Positions 25,877 to 34,048 of a stretch of DNA of 64,000 nucleotides are shown here, in pieces (the first letter of the stretch is position 1; the number at the start of each line of letters is the position of its first letter). The stretch lies in contig NZ_CP009282.1 of assembly GCF_000758605.1 (NCBI RefSeq), positions 3,658,001 to 3,722,000 on the forward strand, given 5' to 3'. Source of the stretch: Paenibacillus sp. FSL R5-0912. Lineage in GTDB: Bacteria; Bacillota; Bacilli; Paenibacillales; Paenibacillaceae. The notes beneath the pieces were generated by a model. It did no database searches. It was not told the DNA's origin and saw nothing but the letters and a program-made list of their open reading frames with translations. Both the position numbers and the translations under genes were made by a program.

Positions 25877-25921
25877 ATCATTGATTAGAAATTGTGGTGA
25901 AGGAGGGCGACAACCTGCATT

Positions 25922-26545
25922 ATGGTTAAATCCGACAACAAGGCTGATCCTTCAGATAAAGATACGAAGCAGATTATACTCGATGCTACCGTGGATTTGA
26001 TCCGCGAGGAGGGGTTCAGTTGTATCACCCTTCGGAGTATCGCAGCAAGGGCAGAGACGAATCTTGCACTGGTGAATTATTATTACGGCTCCAAGGAAAA
26101 GCTATTTGGCGACGCAGTGAAGAAGCTAGTGTCTACATTTGATGATGCCTTCAAAACACTGGAAGATGACAGCCTGCCGCCGAAGGAGCGGATGAAGCTA
26201 TTTTTCATGCGATATATTATGAATCTCAGCCGTTACCCGGGAATGGCCCGGCAGATGCTTGATCAAAGACATCATATTATGGGCTCACAGGATGAATATG
26301 CGAAGTACTCCAAATTGATGAGGCTTGAACGCATTAAGGAAGTGCTCAGTGAGATCACAGGGGAGCAGGACCGCGACAAGCTCATGATGATGATGATGCA
26401 AGTCTATGGGGCCATTGTTTTTCCGGTAATTATGGTCTCCAGCCTGCCGAAGGACCGGGAGGATCTCAAGGAGTTCTTCAGGCTTTCGCCGCTTGAGGAG
26501 CAGATTGATGGGTTATTTGAACTTTATTTTCATAAGTATAACTAA
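25922..26545 (+). CDS. TetR-family regulator
   Basis: 207 residues; AAGGAGGG lies about 14 bp before the ATG, longer than usual, but no closer start exists. Seen: helix-turn-helix IILDATVDLIREEGFSCITLRSIAARAETNLALVNYYYGSKEKLF, then an all-helical ligand domain (MKLFFMRYIMNLSRYPGMARQML), with an MMMMMQ run. It is a different TetR subfamily from the one at 19951. It precedes a second DHA2 transporter by 30 bp and probably represses it through the upstream palindrome. Confidence 0.92.
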   Translation: MVKSDNKADPSDKDTKQIILDATVDLIREEGFSCITLRSIAARAETNLALVNYYYGSKEKLFGDAVKKLVSTFDDAFKTLEDDSLPPKERMKLFFMRYIMNLSRYPGMARQMLDQRHHIMGSQDEYAKYSKLMRLERIKEVLSEITGEQDRDKLMMMMMQVYGAIVFPVIMVSSLPKDREDLKEFFRLSPLEEQIDGLFELYFHKYN

Positions 26546-26575
26546 TTATAAACAGAGAAAAGAGTGGAGAAGAGA

Positions 26576-28075
26576 ATGACAAACGCCTCAAATAAAGGAA
26601 ACAGTGCAGCAGTGGAAGTACCGTTCTCGCTGAAAGCCATTATTCCGCCGTTAATGGCTATTATCGTCGGCATGATTATGGTTATCTTGGACAGCACTGC
26701 TGTAAACGTTGCGGTACCGAATCTGGTGCAGTATTTCGCAACAGATCTTAAGACCGTTCAGTGGGCCATTACGGGGTATACACTGGCGCTGGCTGCTGTA
26801 ATTCCGCTGGCTGGCTACATGACTGACCGCTTCGGGTCCAAGCAAGTCTTTCTAACGACTATTGTTATGTTTGTATTGGGGTCCGTTCTTTGTTCGGTTG
26901 CCCAGACCTCGACGCAGCTGGTCATCTTCCGTGTCATACAAGGTCTTGGCGGCGGGATGGTAGCTCCAATCGGTATGGCAATGGTCTTCAGACTGGCTCC
27001 GGCAGAGCGCAGAGGTTCTATTATGGGGATGCTCGGTGTTCCCATGCTGCTGGCTCCGGCACTTGGTCCGATCCTCTCCGGCTGGCTGGTAGAATACGTG
27101 AGCTGGCACTGGATCTTCCTGATCAACCTGCCTATCGGTATCGTTGGTATCATTCTGGGAGTTAAATATCTGCCTGTTACCGAGAAGAAGGGCAAAGCGC
27201 ATCTGGATATCTTCGGTATCATTCTGGCTCCGCTTGCGTTCTCCATGCTTGCTTATGGCGTGAATCAAGGCGGAGGTGAAAGCTGGACCTCGACGGGGGC
27301 TCTTGTAGGTTTGTCTGTCGGTGGTGTGGCGCTGGTGCTGTTCGTCATCGCTGAGCTGCTGCAGAAGCATCCGTTGCTGGAGCTGCGTGTCTTCCGTTCA
27401 TCGGACTTCACACGCGGCATTATCCTATCCTGGGTGACCCAGGCTGCCTTATTCGGTTCCATGCTGTTCGTTCCGCTGTATCTGCAGCAGATCCGGAACT
27501 ACACACCGCTTGAGACAGGTCTCATTCTACTTCCGCAGGCGCTGGCATCCGGTATCGGTATGCCGGTGGGGGGCCGCTTATTCGATAAGATTGGTGCACG
27601 CCCATTGCTCTTTGTCGGACTCAGTATCATTTCCACTGCACTGTTCCTGTTGTCCGGTGTTACAGTAGACACCAGTCTTCCCGTTATCATGGGCTGTCTT
27701 GCTATGATGGGTCTGGGAATGGGCTTGTCGATGATGCCGGTCAACACCCATGTTCTGAACTCCGCGCCGCGTGAATGGGTTGGCCGGGTGACTCCGCTTA
27801 CCGCCGCAGCCCAGCAGGTTGTTGTATCCTTCGCGGTTGCCGGTATGACCGGATACTTAACCAGCCAGATTACCGTTCATATGGGTGAGATGGCTGCCGG
27901 AAGCAACCCGCTTGTCGCCGCTGTTCAGGGTTTCAATGATGTATTCTTCCTCTCCGCCTGCATCGCGCTGGCCGGAGTGGTCATCAGTCTGATTCTGCGC
28001 AAACCGAAGACAGCCGGTTCCGCCGGAACTCCGGAAGGCCAGCAAGCGGACGCTGCTGTAATGATGGGACATTAA
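26576..28075 (+). CDS. DHA2-type MFS multidrug efflux transporter
   Basis: 499 residues from ATG 26576 behind GGAG; a GTG at 26564 is in frame. Seen: 14 membrane helices, DSTAVNVAVPNLVQYF, TVQWAITGYTLALAAVIPLAGYMTDRFGSKQVFL (DHA2 motifs D1 and A), GPILSGWL and VTPLTAAAQQVV. It is a paralog of the transporter at 20607, controlled by a different TetR type. A terminator closes the pair. Confidence 0.92.
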   Translation: MTNASNKGNSAAVEVPFSLKAIIPPLMAIIVGMIMVILDSTAVNVAVPNLVQYFATDLKTVQWAITGYTLALAAVIPLAGYMTDRFGSKQVFLTTIVMFVLGSVLCSVAQTSTQLVIFRVIQGLGGGMVAPIGMAMVFRLAPAERRGSIMGMLGVPMLLAPALGPILSGWLVEYVSWHWIFLINLPIGIVGIILGVKYLPVTEKKGKAHLDIFGIILAPLAFSMLAYGVNQGGGESWTSTGALVGLSVGGVALVLFVIAELLQKHPLLELRVFRSSDFTRGIILSWVTQAALFGSMLFVPLYLQQIRNYTPLETGLILLPQALASGIGMPVGGRLFDKIGARPLLFVGLSIISTALFLLSGVTVDTSLPVIMGCLAMMGLGMGLSMMPVNTHVLNSAPREWVGRVTPLTAAAQQVVVSFAVAGMTGYLTSQITVHMGEMAAGSNPLVAAVQGFNDVFFLSACIALAGVVISLILRKPKTAGSAGTPEGQQADAAVMMGH

Positions 28076-28093
28076 TTCATATCTTGGGTTTAC

Positions 28094-28127
28094 GACCGTC
28101 GCAGCATATCGCTGCGGCGGTTTTTTC
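28094..28127 (+). terminator. terminator after the second DHA2 transporter gene
   Basis: ACCGTCGCAGC pairs with GCTGCGGCGGT, followed by six T. Confidence 0.9.
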
Positions 28128-28160
28128 TGATTTCACCCCCGTTGTTGCGATTACGATTCG

Positions 28161-28188
28161 AAATCCTGAACAAAATACAACATTTCTC
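28161..28188 (+). repeat. 28-bp repeat, copy 2
   Basis: AAATCCTGAACAAAATACAA plus CATTTCTC, matching 22168-22195 at 26 of 28 positions. Shortly after, GTTGTACTACGTACAAC (28224-28240 region) is a further palindrome of the GTTGTAC type seen elsewhere in the window. Confidence 0.75.
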
Positions 28189-28324
28189 CCAACCCTACGG
28201 GTATCTCGGTATCAGAGTTGTACTACGTACAACATTTATGTCCTTACAGCAAGAACTTAAGTAATTCAATTGCTGTCATCTTATAGTACGGCTATACAGA
28301 AGGGCGAAAGGAGGAATTAGAGGT

Positions 28325-28396
28325 ATGCTGTTCTTCTTCCTGGAATCGAAGACAGAGAGAGCAGATCAGAGCCATCATCGGGAGGCTATAGATTAG
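28325..28396 (+). CDS. candidate 23-residue small protein
   Basis: An ATG at 28325 follows AAAGGAGGAATTAGAGGT and opens 23 codons (MLFFFLESKTERADQSHHRE, then AID) before TAG, overlapping the end of the convergent EamA gene. A strong ribosome binding site with no other gene behind it is the only support. It may be the 5' remnant of a lost gene. Confidence 0.3.
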   Translation: MLFFFLESKTERADQSHHREAID

Positions 28397-29288
28397 CCCG
28401 CCGTTTCTTAAGCGTTCTTGCCGGGAAAGGGGCAAAGTGCAATCTGCCGAGCAGCTCGGAAGCTATAATGCCCAGCAGGACAAGGGCAGCGCCGGTGTAA
28501 CCTTGCAGCGAAAGCTGCTCATGTGCGAACCAGTAGCCGAAGAAAGCGGCAAAGACCGGTTCCAGGGCGAAGATTAATCCGGTGCGGGTCGGCGTTGTGT
28601 ATTTCTGGGCAACGGGCTGCAGGATGAAGCCGCAGGCGCTGCAGAAAATTCCGAGTGCGAGGATGGCGATCCAGCCGGGAAGAGTCGAAGGCAGTGCGGG
28701 AGTCTCGAAGACAGCTGACAGAATCAGGGCATATCCCCCGGCGAAGCCCAACTGGAGAATGCCGATATTCAGCGAATCGCTGGATTGTACAGCCCTGCTG
28801 GTGACTAGGATCTGTACGGCGTAGAATACAGCAGCCAGAATACAGAGCAGATCACCGGGCCGGATATGCAGCGAGCCGTTCAGGGTGAGCAGCCCGATAC
28901 CGGCGATGGCCAGAATGGCTCCGAAGATCTGAGGAGGTGCGACTTTCTTTTTGAAGATTAGCACATCCAGCAGCGGTACAAACACAACGGTCAAGGCGAC
29001 GAGGAAGCCGGCGTTTGAGGTCGTAGTGGTCTTCAGTCCGAAGGTGATACAGGTGAACACGCCGAGTAGAAGGAAGCCAAGCAGAGCTCCATATTTCAAT
29101 GTTCTGGCGTCCACACCGCGCAGCCGTTTGTGGAACAGCAGAGCCGCCAGAATGAAGGCCAGCCCGAAACGCAGTGCAATCAGATTGAATTCTCCCAGTG
29201 TGCCGAGTCCCATTTTCATGAACAGGTAGGAGGAACCCCAGAACATCGTTACTACTATGAGCATCAGCTCGGCCTTTAGCGGCTTCAT
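28386..29288 (-). CDS. EamA/DMT-family transporter
   Basis: 300 residues. Seen: ten predicted membrane helices in two EamA repeats, the first starting LMLIVVTMFWGSSYLFMKMGLG and the second from DLLCILAAVFYAVQILVTSRAV, with the typical GLIFALEPVFAAFFGYW and a basic C-terminal tail. Such proteins export metabolites or amino acids. It is divergent from a LysR-family gene with a 119-bp spacer, the usual arrangement for a regulator and its transporter target. Substrate unknown. Confidence 0.9.
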   Translation of the reverse strand: MKPLKAELMLIVVTMFWGSSYLFMKMGLGTLGEFNLIALRFGLAFILAALLFHKRLRGVDARTLKYGALLGFLLLGVFTCITFGLKTTTTSNAGFLVALTVVFVPLLDVLIFKKKVAPPQIFGAILAIAGIGLLTLNGSLHIRPGDLLCILAAVFYAVQILVTSRAVQSSDSLNIGILQLGFAGGYALILSAVFETPALPSTLPGWIAILALGIFCSACGFILQPVAQKYTTPTRTGLIFALEPVFAAFFGYWFAHEQLSLQGYTGAALVLLGIIASELLGRLHFAPFPARTLKKRRANL

Positions 29289-29407
29289 TCCATCATCATC
29301 CTTCTTTATTCCAAGTGATTATAGTATAATACGCTCAAATACATAAGGTAACTGAATGTTTATCATATGAAACATGAGGAAATCTCATGCAAACTTGGAG
29401 GACAGCG

Positions 29408-30289
29408 ATGAGCATAGTCAAATACGAAGTGTTCCTCAAAGTCGTTGAACTGGGCAGTCTGACCAAAGCCGCCGAGGTGCTGGGCTTCACCCAATCCGGT
29501 ATAAGCCATACCATCAGCAGTCTGGAGAGCGAATTCGGATTCCCGCTGCTTGTGAGGAGCCGTTCCGGTGTCAAGCTGACAGTCAATGGGGAGCAGGTTA
29601 TTCCGCCTATCCGCGAAATCCTCAAATGGAATGAGCAGCTGAAGCAGCAGGTGGCCGATATTCATGGTCTGGAGACAGGGACCATAACAATAGGCACCTT
29701 CACAAGTGTATCCGTTCATTGGCTGCCGGACATGATCAAACAATTCCGGAGAGAGTACCCTTACATTGAATTCAAGCTGATGGAGGGCGGGTATCTGGAG
29801 ATTGAGCAGTGGATTGAGGCCGGGGTGGTCGATTGTGGCTTCCTCTCATTGCCTACCAGGGAGAAATTCGAGGTGTTTCCGCTCAAGCAGGACCGGATGC
29901 TGGCCATTCTTCCGTTAGACCACCCTCTGAGCAAAGCCCCGTATATGCCGCTGGCCCAGATCGCCTACGAGGATTTCATCATTCCGAGGCCCGGCTCGGA
30001 CTATGATGTGCAGCGGGTGCTGGAGAAAGCGGGGATTAAGCCGAACATCAAATTCTCGGCCGGAGATGATTATGCGATTATAGCTATGGTGGAAAAAGGC
30101 CTGGGTATCAGCATCCTCCCGGAGCTGGTTACCCGCTTCCAGCAAGAGCATGTGGCGATGCTGGAGCTGGAGGAGTGCAGCTTCCGTTCTCTGGGCATTG
30201 CGGTCAGCTCAATGAAATATGCTTCTCCTGCAACGAAGCGGTTCCTGCAGCATGTGCAGAATTGGTCGCCTGGCCAAGAAGGGATTTGA
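29408..30289 (+). CDS. LysR-family transcriptional regulator
   Basis: 293 residues from ATG 29408 behind GGAGG; a further in-frame ATG at 29387 lacks a site. Seen: LysR winged helix (YEVFLKVVELGSLTKAAEVLGFTQSGISHTISSLE) and an effector-binding domain with GTITIGTFTSVSVHWLPDMI and DYAIIAMVEKGLGISILPE. It probably controls the divergent EamA gene. A paralogous C-terminal fragment lies at 36205. Its 3' terminator forms part of the first copy of the 109-bp inverted element. Confidence 0.92.
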   Translation: MSIVKYEVFLKVVELGSLTKAAEVLGFTQSGISHTISSLESEFGFPLLVRSRSGVKLTVNGEQVIPPIREILKWNEQLKQQVADIHGLETGTITIGTFTSVSVHWLPDMIKQFRREYPYIEFKLMEGGYLEIEQWIEAGVVDCGFLSLPTREKFEVFPLKQDRMLAILPLDHPLSKAPYMPLAQIAYEDFIIPRPGSDYDVQRVLEKAGIKPNIKFSAGDDYAIIAMVEKGLGISILPELVTRFQQEHVAMLELEECSFRSLGIAVSSMKYASPATKRFLQHVQNWSPGQEGI

Positions 30290-30298
30290 CGGGGAAGT

Positions 30299-30407
30299 AA
30301 AAGCAGCGATTCTCCAATAACGGGAATCGCTGCTTTTTTAACGTTCGAAGCTTTTGAGAAATTTGAGAACCTAACTTGTCAGTAGAATATCTACTATTGG
30401 GACAGCC
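30299..30407. repeat. 109-bp inverted element, left copy
   Basis: Runs from AAAAGCAGCGATTCTCC to GGGACAGCC. Its reverse complement matches 37559-37667 with about 12 substitutions and two small indels. One end holds a terminator hairpin (30302-30338), and the other end reads GGCTGTCCCAATAGTAGA on the minus strand, like the terminal inverted repeats of several insertion sequences. It ends 1 bp before the stop codon of the next, leftward gene. Confidence 0.85.
30302..30342 (+). terminator. terminator after the LysR gene
   Basis: GCAGCGATTCTCC pairs with GGGAATCGCTGC, followed by six T. It forms the inner part of the left 109-bp element. Confidence 0.85.
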
Positions 30408-30408
30408 T

Positions 30409-31728
30409 CTACTTGGTTTTGCTTAATTGGCGCCCTTCTTTGTCGAGAAACAACAGCTCGTAGTATTTTTTCGGCCGGCCTTTACTGTTGTCACGTTTCT
30501 CAAATACCGTTTGGACGTATTTTTTTTCTTCAATTTTGTTAAGGATACGGTTTGCACCTTTGACGGTCATGGACAGGCACCCAGCAACATCCTCAGAGGA
30601 TAATTTATTGGTTCTCATAATTTCTGCGTAGGACATGATTTTCTGCAAATTGATGTTGTTTATTCCAATATTTTTGGCCAATGCGATGATTTCCGGGTCC
30701 CCCTGTTCAGAGAACTGAATGACATTCATGCTCCGCATTGGGCCGATAACCTGCTGATCCTCGTTAATAAAAAAGCTGCAACTGCCCGTAAAGGCTTTGG
30801 CCTGTCTGTAAGCTTTGGTGGCGTTCTCGTTAGCTTGAAAATACTCATGTCCTGAGCCCCACCCGATCTTCACCTTGTAGCTTACGTACTCTTCCAGATA
30901 CTCCAGCAGGGAGCAGTTCTGCGCGCCAGAGGTAATTTTCATGAAATTTCCGTAGGTGGTGTATAGTCTGACAAAGCCTTCCGAAATTTGGGCTGTGTCG
31001 GCAAGATTCACGCTGCGCAGAAACCTGCCGACAAGAATTTTCAGCTCATGAAGCTGCTCTTCGGATGGCGGCTGTGCCGTTTTGGTCGATACACATGCTA
31101 CAACTGCCCTCTGGCTCTTAAGTTTGAGGATGGTAATTTCGTTGATGATCTCTCTTAGGGTTTCTTTAACATCTTCCAAAGTGGGCCGGATCAAGATATA
31201 TCTGACTCCGTGCTTTTGGAGCTCTGGAACGAAGTGGCCGAACGCCGTAATGGACAGGTCAATCTTCTTGTCTTCCCACAGCGTGATATGGTTCTCCAGC
31301 ATGGTCTCCACCCGTTCGAGCAGATCTTCGCCGTCAATGGGCTTTCCATCATGAGTCAGGTATTGTTGGAATTCACTGAAAGAATCAATGATATACGCAT
31401 AATCCACATAGATCCTCGATATATCAAGCCCTGGTTCTGTGACCAGCAGCCGGAAAAGTTCTCTATACAGAAGATTCTCATTATCCTGCAAAATGTGAAT
31501 AGGGACCTTCTCATCCAGGCAATCCTTATCTATTGACTCATAAAGCATCCTGCCGCTGACCACAAATCCATCCACTGAACCTAAGTTCTGCAGATATAGG
31601 TCTGTTGTTTCCCTGAAGTTGCTGACAGTAAGGAACCGGAACTGGCATAAGGGCCGCATTTCTTCTTCAATAGCGCGGAAATAATCCATATGGGTCTCTG
31701 GCGTGATAATACCCAGCTTGATTTTCAT
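30409..31728 (-). CDS. transcriptional regulator of the amidohydrolase/crotonase operon (GGDEF-like and winged-helix)
   Basis: 439 residues; AAAGGA upstream of the ATG. Not assigned to a named family. Seen: an N-terminal alpha/beta domain about 1-200 (IKLGIITPETHMDYF; GFVVSGRMLYESI; PIHILQDNENLLYREL) resembling receptor-like sensor folds; a middle domain about 205-330 with IGWGSGHEYFQANENATKAYRQAK, like the degenerate GGDEF domains of CdaR/PucR regulators; and a C-terminal winged helix about 350-435 (TNKLSSEDVAGCLSMTVKGANRILNKIEEKKYVQ). Divergent from the catabolic operon with operator-like repeats between, so it probably regulates it in response to its substrate. Confidence 0.75.
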   Translation of the reverse strand: MKIKLGIITPETHMDYFRAIEEEMRPLCQFRFLTVSNFRETTDLYLQNLGSVDGFVVSGRMLYESIDKDCLDEKVPIHILQDNENLLYRELFRLLVTEPGLDISRIYVDYAYIIDSFSEFQQYLTHDGKPIDGEDLLERVETMLENHITLWEDKKIDLSITAFGHFVPELQKHGVRYILIRPTLEDVKETLREIINEITILKLKSQRAVVACVSTKTAQPPSEEQLHELKILVGRFLRSVNLADTAQISEGFVRLYTTYGNFMKITSGAQNCSLLEYLEEYVSYKVKIGWGSGHEYFQANENATKAYRQAKAFTGSCSFFINEDQQVIGPMRSMNVIQFSEQGDPEIIALAKNIGINNINLQKIMSYAEIMRTNKLSSEDVAGCLSMTVKGANRILNKIEEKKYVQTVFEKRDNSKGRPKKYYELLFLDKEGRQLSKTK

Positions 31729-31766
31729 AGTAGATTCCTTTCATAAACAGTTCAATCAAAAGAGTT

Positions 31767-31787
31767 ATATCACAATAAATGTGATAT
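31767..31787. promoter_or_regulatory. 21-bp palindrome in the divergent regulatory region
   Basis: ATATCACA, a 5-base centre ATAAA, then TGTGATAT: a perfect inverted repeat, 40 bp upstream of the leftward regulator gene. A likely binding site for a dimeric regulator, possibly involved in autoregulation. Confidence 0.65.
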
Positions 31788-31814
31788 TACAATGTTCCGG
31801 CAGCCTTTAAAATA

Positions 31815-31890
31815 ATGTTCTTAAAATGTCTATAAATATCTTGACAGCGAAGGAATTTAAAAGTACGATGATTATGTTCTTAAAAAGTCT
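31815..31890 (+). promoter_or_regulatory. promoter of the catabolic operon flanked by 17-bp direct repeats
   Basis: TTGACA (31841-31846) and TACGAT (31864-31869) are spaced by 17 bp. ATGTTCTTAAAATGTCT (31815-31831) ends 9 bp before the -35, and ATGTTCTTAAAAAGTCT (31874-31890) starts 4 bp after the -10; they differ at one base. Repeats placed this way suggest a bound regulator that loops or blocks the promoter. Confidence 0.7.
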
Positions 31891-31940
31891 TAAAATGTGA
31901 AGGAGGACATTTAAACTCTGTACTTACATTCATTCAATTT

Positions 31941-33179
31941 ATGTTGCGGGAGATGTTCATTGTGATTGAAGAAGCTGGAGACTATTTGAGTATGGCTCAT
32001 CAGCTGCAGGACAAATTGGTCATGTTCAGGCATCATCTTCATGCGATTCCGGAGCTTGATTTAAGTTTGCCCAGGACAACTGCTTATGTAAAAGAGGTGT
32101 TGGAGTCGATGGGTCTTAAGCCCGCTCCAGTAGGGGAATCAGGTCTAACGGTTACGATTGGCGGGCAGCATGACGGGAAGGTGGTTCTTATCCGTGCAGA
32201 TATGGACGCTTTGCCTATTGCAGAGGAAACGGAGCTTTCTTACGCGTCGTTGAACGGGAACATGCATGCTTGTGGTCATGACATGCATACTTCCATGCTG
32301 CTGGGAGCGGCGGAGATCCTGAAGGCTAACGAAGAGCAGCTTCGCGGGACGGTCAAGCTTATGTTTCAGCCGGGTGAAGAGACGCTGCATGGGGCAAAAA
32401 TGATGCTTGAGAGCGGGATTCTCGACACTCCTAAAGTGGATGCAGCTATGATGCTTCACGTGTTGACCGGAATGCCACTTCCTATCGGACAATTTGTAGT
32501 GCCTGAGGAAGGTGGAGCGATTTCTGCTTCTTCGGATTGGTTCGAAATCATCATCCGCGGAAGGGGTTCACATGGCGCAATGCCCGAGGCCGCAGTGGAC
32601 CCCTTAAATGTGGCTGCTCATCTTCATCTGGCGCTGCAGGGTATACTTAGCCGTGAAATTTCGCCAATTGAACATGCAGTCCTTACCATCGGCGTGATGG
32701 AAGGCGGAAGTACAAACAATGTGATTCCCGATACGGCCAGATTGAAAGGCAGTGTACGCACATTTAACGCCGCACTGCGGGATAAAATGGAGATCCGTAT
32801 CCGCGAAATTACAGCAGGTATCGGAGAAACTTTTCAGGCAAAGCTGGATGTGATCTATTCGAGGGGTTGTCCTGAAGTGAAAACGGATGGCGGGCTTAAT
32901 GAGCAAATGAGGATTTCGATTGAAAATACCTTTGGTGACGGTTCCTACATTGGTATAACTGAGCTGGTACCCGGCGGTAAATTAATGGGATCAGAAGACT
33001 TCGCCTTTGTCTCACAGGCGGTGCCAAGTACCACAGTGTTTCTTAACGCAGGCAATATCGAAGATGGTTATAGTTACCCTGTACACCATCCGAAGACGAT
33101 GTTCTCGGATGAGGTGCTTCATAGAGGGGCTGCGGCTTATGCAGCATTTGCCAGAGACTGGCTTGAAAATAACGGTTAA
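31941..33179 (+). CDS. M20-family amidohydrolase
   Basis: 412 residues from ATG 31941; GTG 31962 behind CGGGAG and ATG 31992 are alternatives, so the N-terminus is uncertain. Seen: HHLHAIPELD; the metal site HACGHDMHT; catalytic PGEE; a dimerisation lid domain (GRGSHGAMPEAAVDPLNVA); GGSTNNVIPDTA; GSEDFAFV and VHHPKT. Known: M20D enzymes of this type (IAA-amino acid, hippurate and N-acetyl-amino-acid hydrolases) cut an acyl amide from an amino acid. First gene of the operon with two crotonase-fold hydrolases and serine dehydratase. Its substrate is probably an N-acylated amino acid or conjugate. Confidence 0.88.
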   Translation: MLREMFIVIEEAGDYLSMAHQLQDKLVMFRHHLHAIPELDLSLPRTTAYVKEVLESMGLKPAPVGESGLTVTIGGQHDGKVVLIRADMDALPIAEETELSYASLNGNMHACGHDMHTSMLLGAAEILKANEEQLRGTVKLMFQPGEETLHGAKMMLESGILDTPKVDAAMMLHVLTGMPLPIGQFVVPEEGGAISASSDWFEIIIRGRGSHGAMPEAAVDPLNVAAHLHLALQGILSREISPIEHAVLTIGVMEGGSTNNVIPDTARLKGSVRTFNAALRDKMEIRIREITAGIGETFQAKLDVIYSRGCPEVKTDGGLNEQMRISIENTFGDGSYIGITELVPGGKLMGSEDFAFVSQAVPSTTVFLNAGNIEDGYSYPVHHPKTMFSDEVLHRGAAAYAAFARDWLENNG

Positions 33180-33208
33180 GCTCTAAACCAAACTTAGGAG
33201 GAATTACA

Positions 33209-34048
33209 ATGACAGAGAGACGTATGATTGGACCCACCAAATTCGAAGAGTACTCGGAGAAATACAAGGAATTCCTGTTAATGACCCGCCGTGACGGAAT
33301 CATTGAAGTGCGTCTTCACACGGGCGGAGGTTCGTACACGCACAATTGGGAAGCTCATACCGCCTGGTCTCATGCCTGGTCAGATATCGGCCGTGACCCT
33401 GAGAACGAAGTCATGATTATTACGGGAACTGGGGATAAATGGTTGATTGGCGACCCAGAGGTCTGGAATACTAAATTTATGGATTGGCCGAAGCAAAAGA
33501 AGCTCGAACAGTATCATGAATCGCTGAGACTGCTTGAGAACCTGATCTTCTGCATTGACATCCCGACCATCGGGGCAATCAATGGTCCGGGAACGCACTG
33601 TGAACTCGCGACTCTCTGTGACATTACCATTTGTACCGAAGACGCCGACTTCTTTGATCCGCATTATCTGGGAGGCACACCTCCCGGAGATGGAATGCTG
33701 CTCACACTGCAGAACATGATCGGTTTCAAAAAAGCAGCCTACTACGCATACACCGGCAAGAATATCAATGGTCAAACCGCATTGGACCTGGGCATTGTTA
33801 GTGAAGTTCTGCCCCGGGAACAGCTTCTGCCCCGCGCATGGGAGCTTGCCGAGATGATTATGCAGGCACCGCGTTCAACGAGACATCTGTCGCACTCTAT
33901 CATCTCCCGTCCATGGAAGCAGGCTATGGTCGCCGATCAGGGATTCCAGCTTGCCCATCAAATGTACGACATGGCCATTGATGAAGAAGGTGCTCTGGAG
34001 CGCCTGAAGAAAATGCAAGGGCGCCTTATGGGCAAAGATGTTCAATAG
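33209..34048 (+). CDS. crotonase-fold hydrolase, 6-oxocamphor-hydrolase-like (copy 1)
   Basis: 279 residues; TAGGAGGA before the ATG. Seen: FEEYSEKYK near the start, HTGG, DPENEVMIITGTGDKW, IPTIGAINGPGTH, FFDPHYLGGTPPGDG and LPRAWELAEMI. This run of motifs follows Rhodococcus 6-oxocamphor hydrolase (OCH), as I recall its sequence, more closely than enoyl-CoA hydratases. OCH catalytic residues His45, His122, His145 and Asp154 have probable counterparts at His50, His130, His152 and Asp161. Known: OCH cleaves a C-C bond in cyclic beta-diketones without a CoA thioester. A CoA substrate cannot be excluded by sequence alone. Confidence 0.82.
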   Translation: MTERRMIGPTKFEEYSEKYKEFLLMTRRDGIIEVRLHTGGGSYTHNWEAHTAWSHAWSDIGRDPENEVMIITGTGDKWLIGDPEVWNTKFMDWPKQKKLEQYHESLRLLENLIFCIDIPTIGAINGPGTHCELATLCDITICTEDADFFDPHYLGGTPPGDGMLLTLQNMIGFKKAAYYAYTGKNINGQTALDLGIVSEVLPREQLLPRAWELAEMIMQAPRSTRHLSHSIISRPWKQAMVADQGFQLAHQMYDMAIDEEGALERLKKMQGRLMGKDVQ

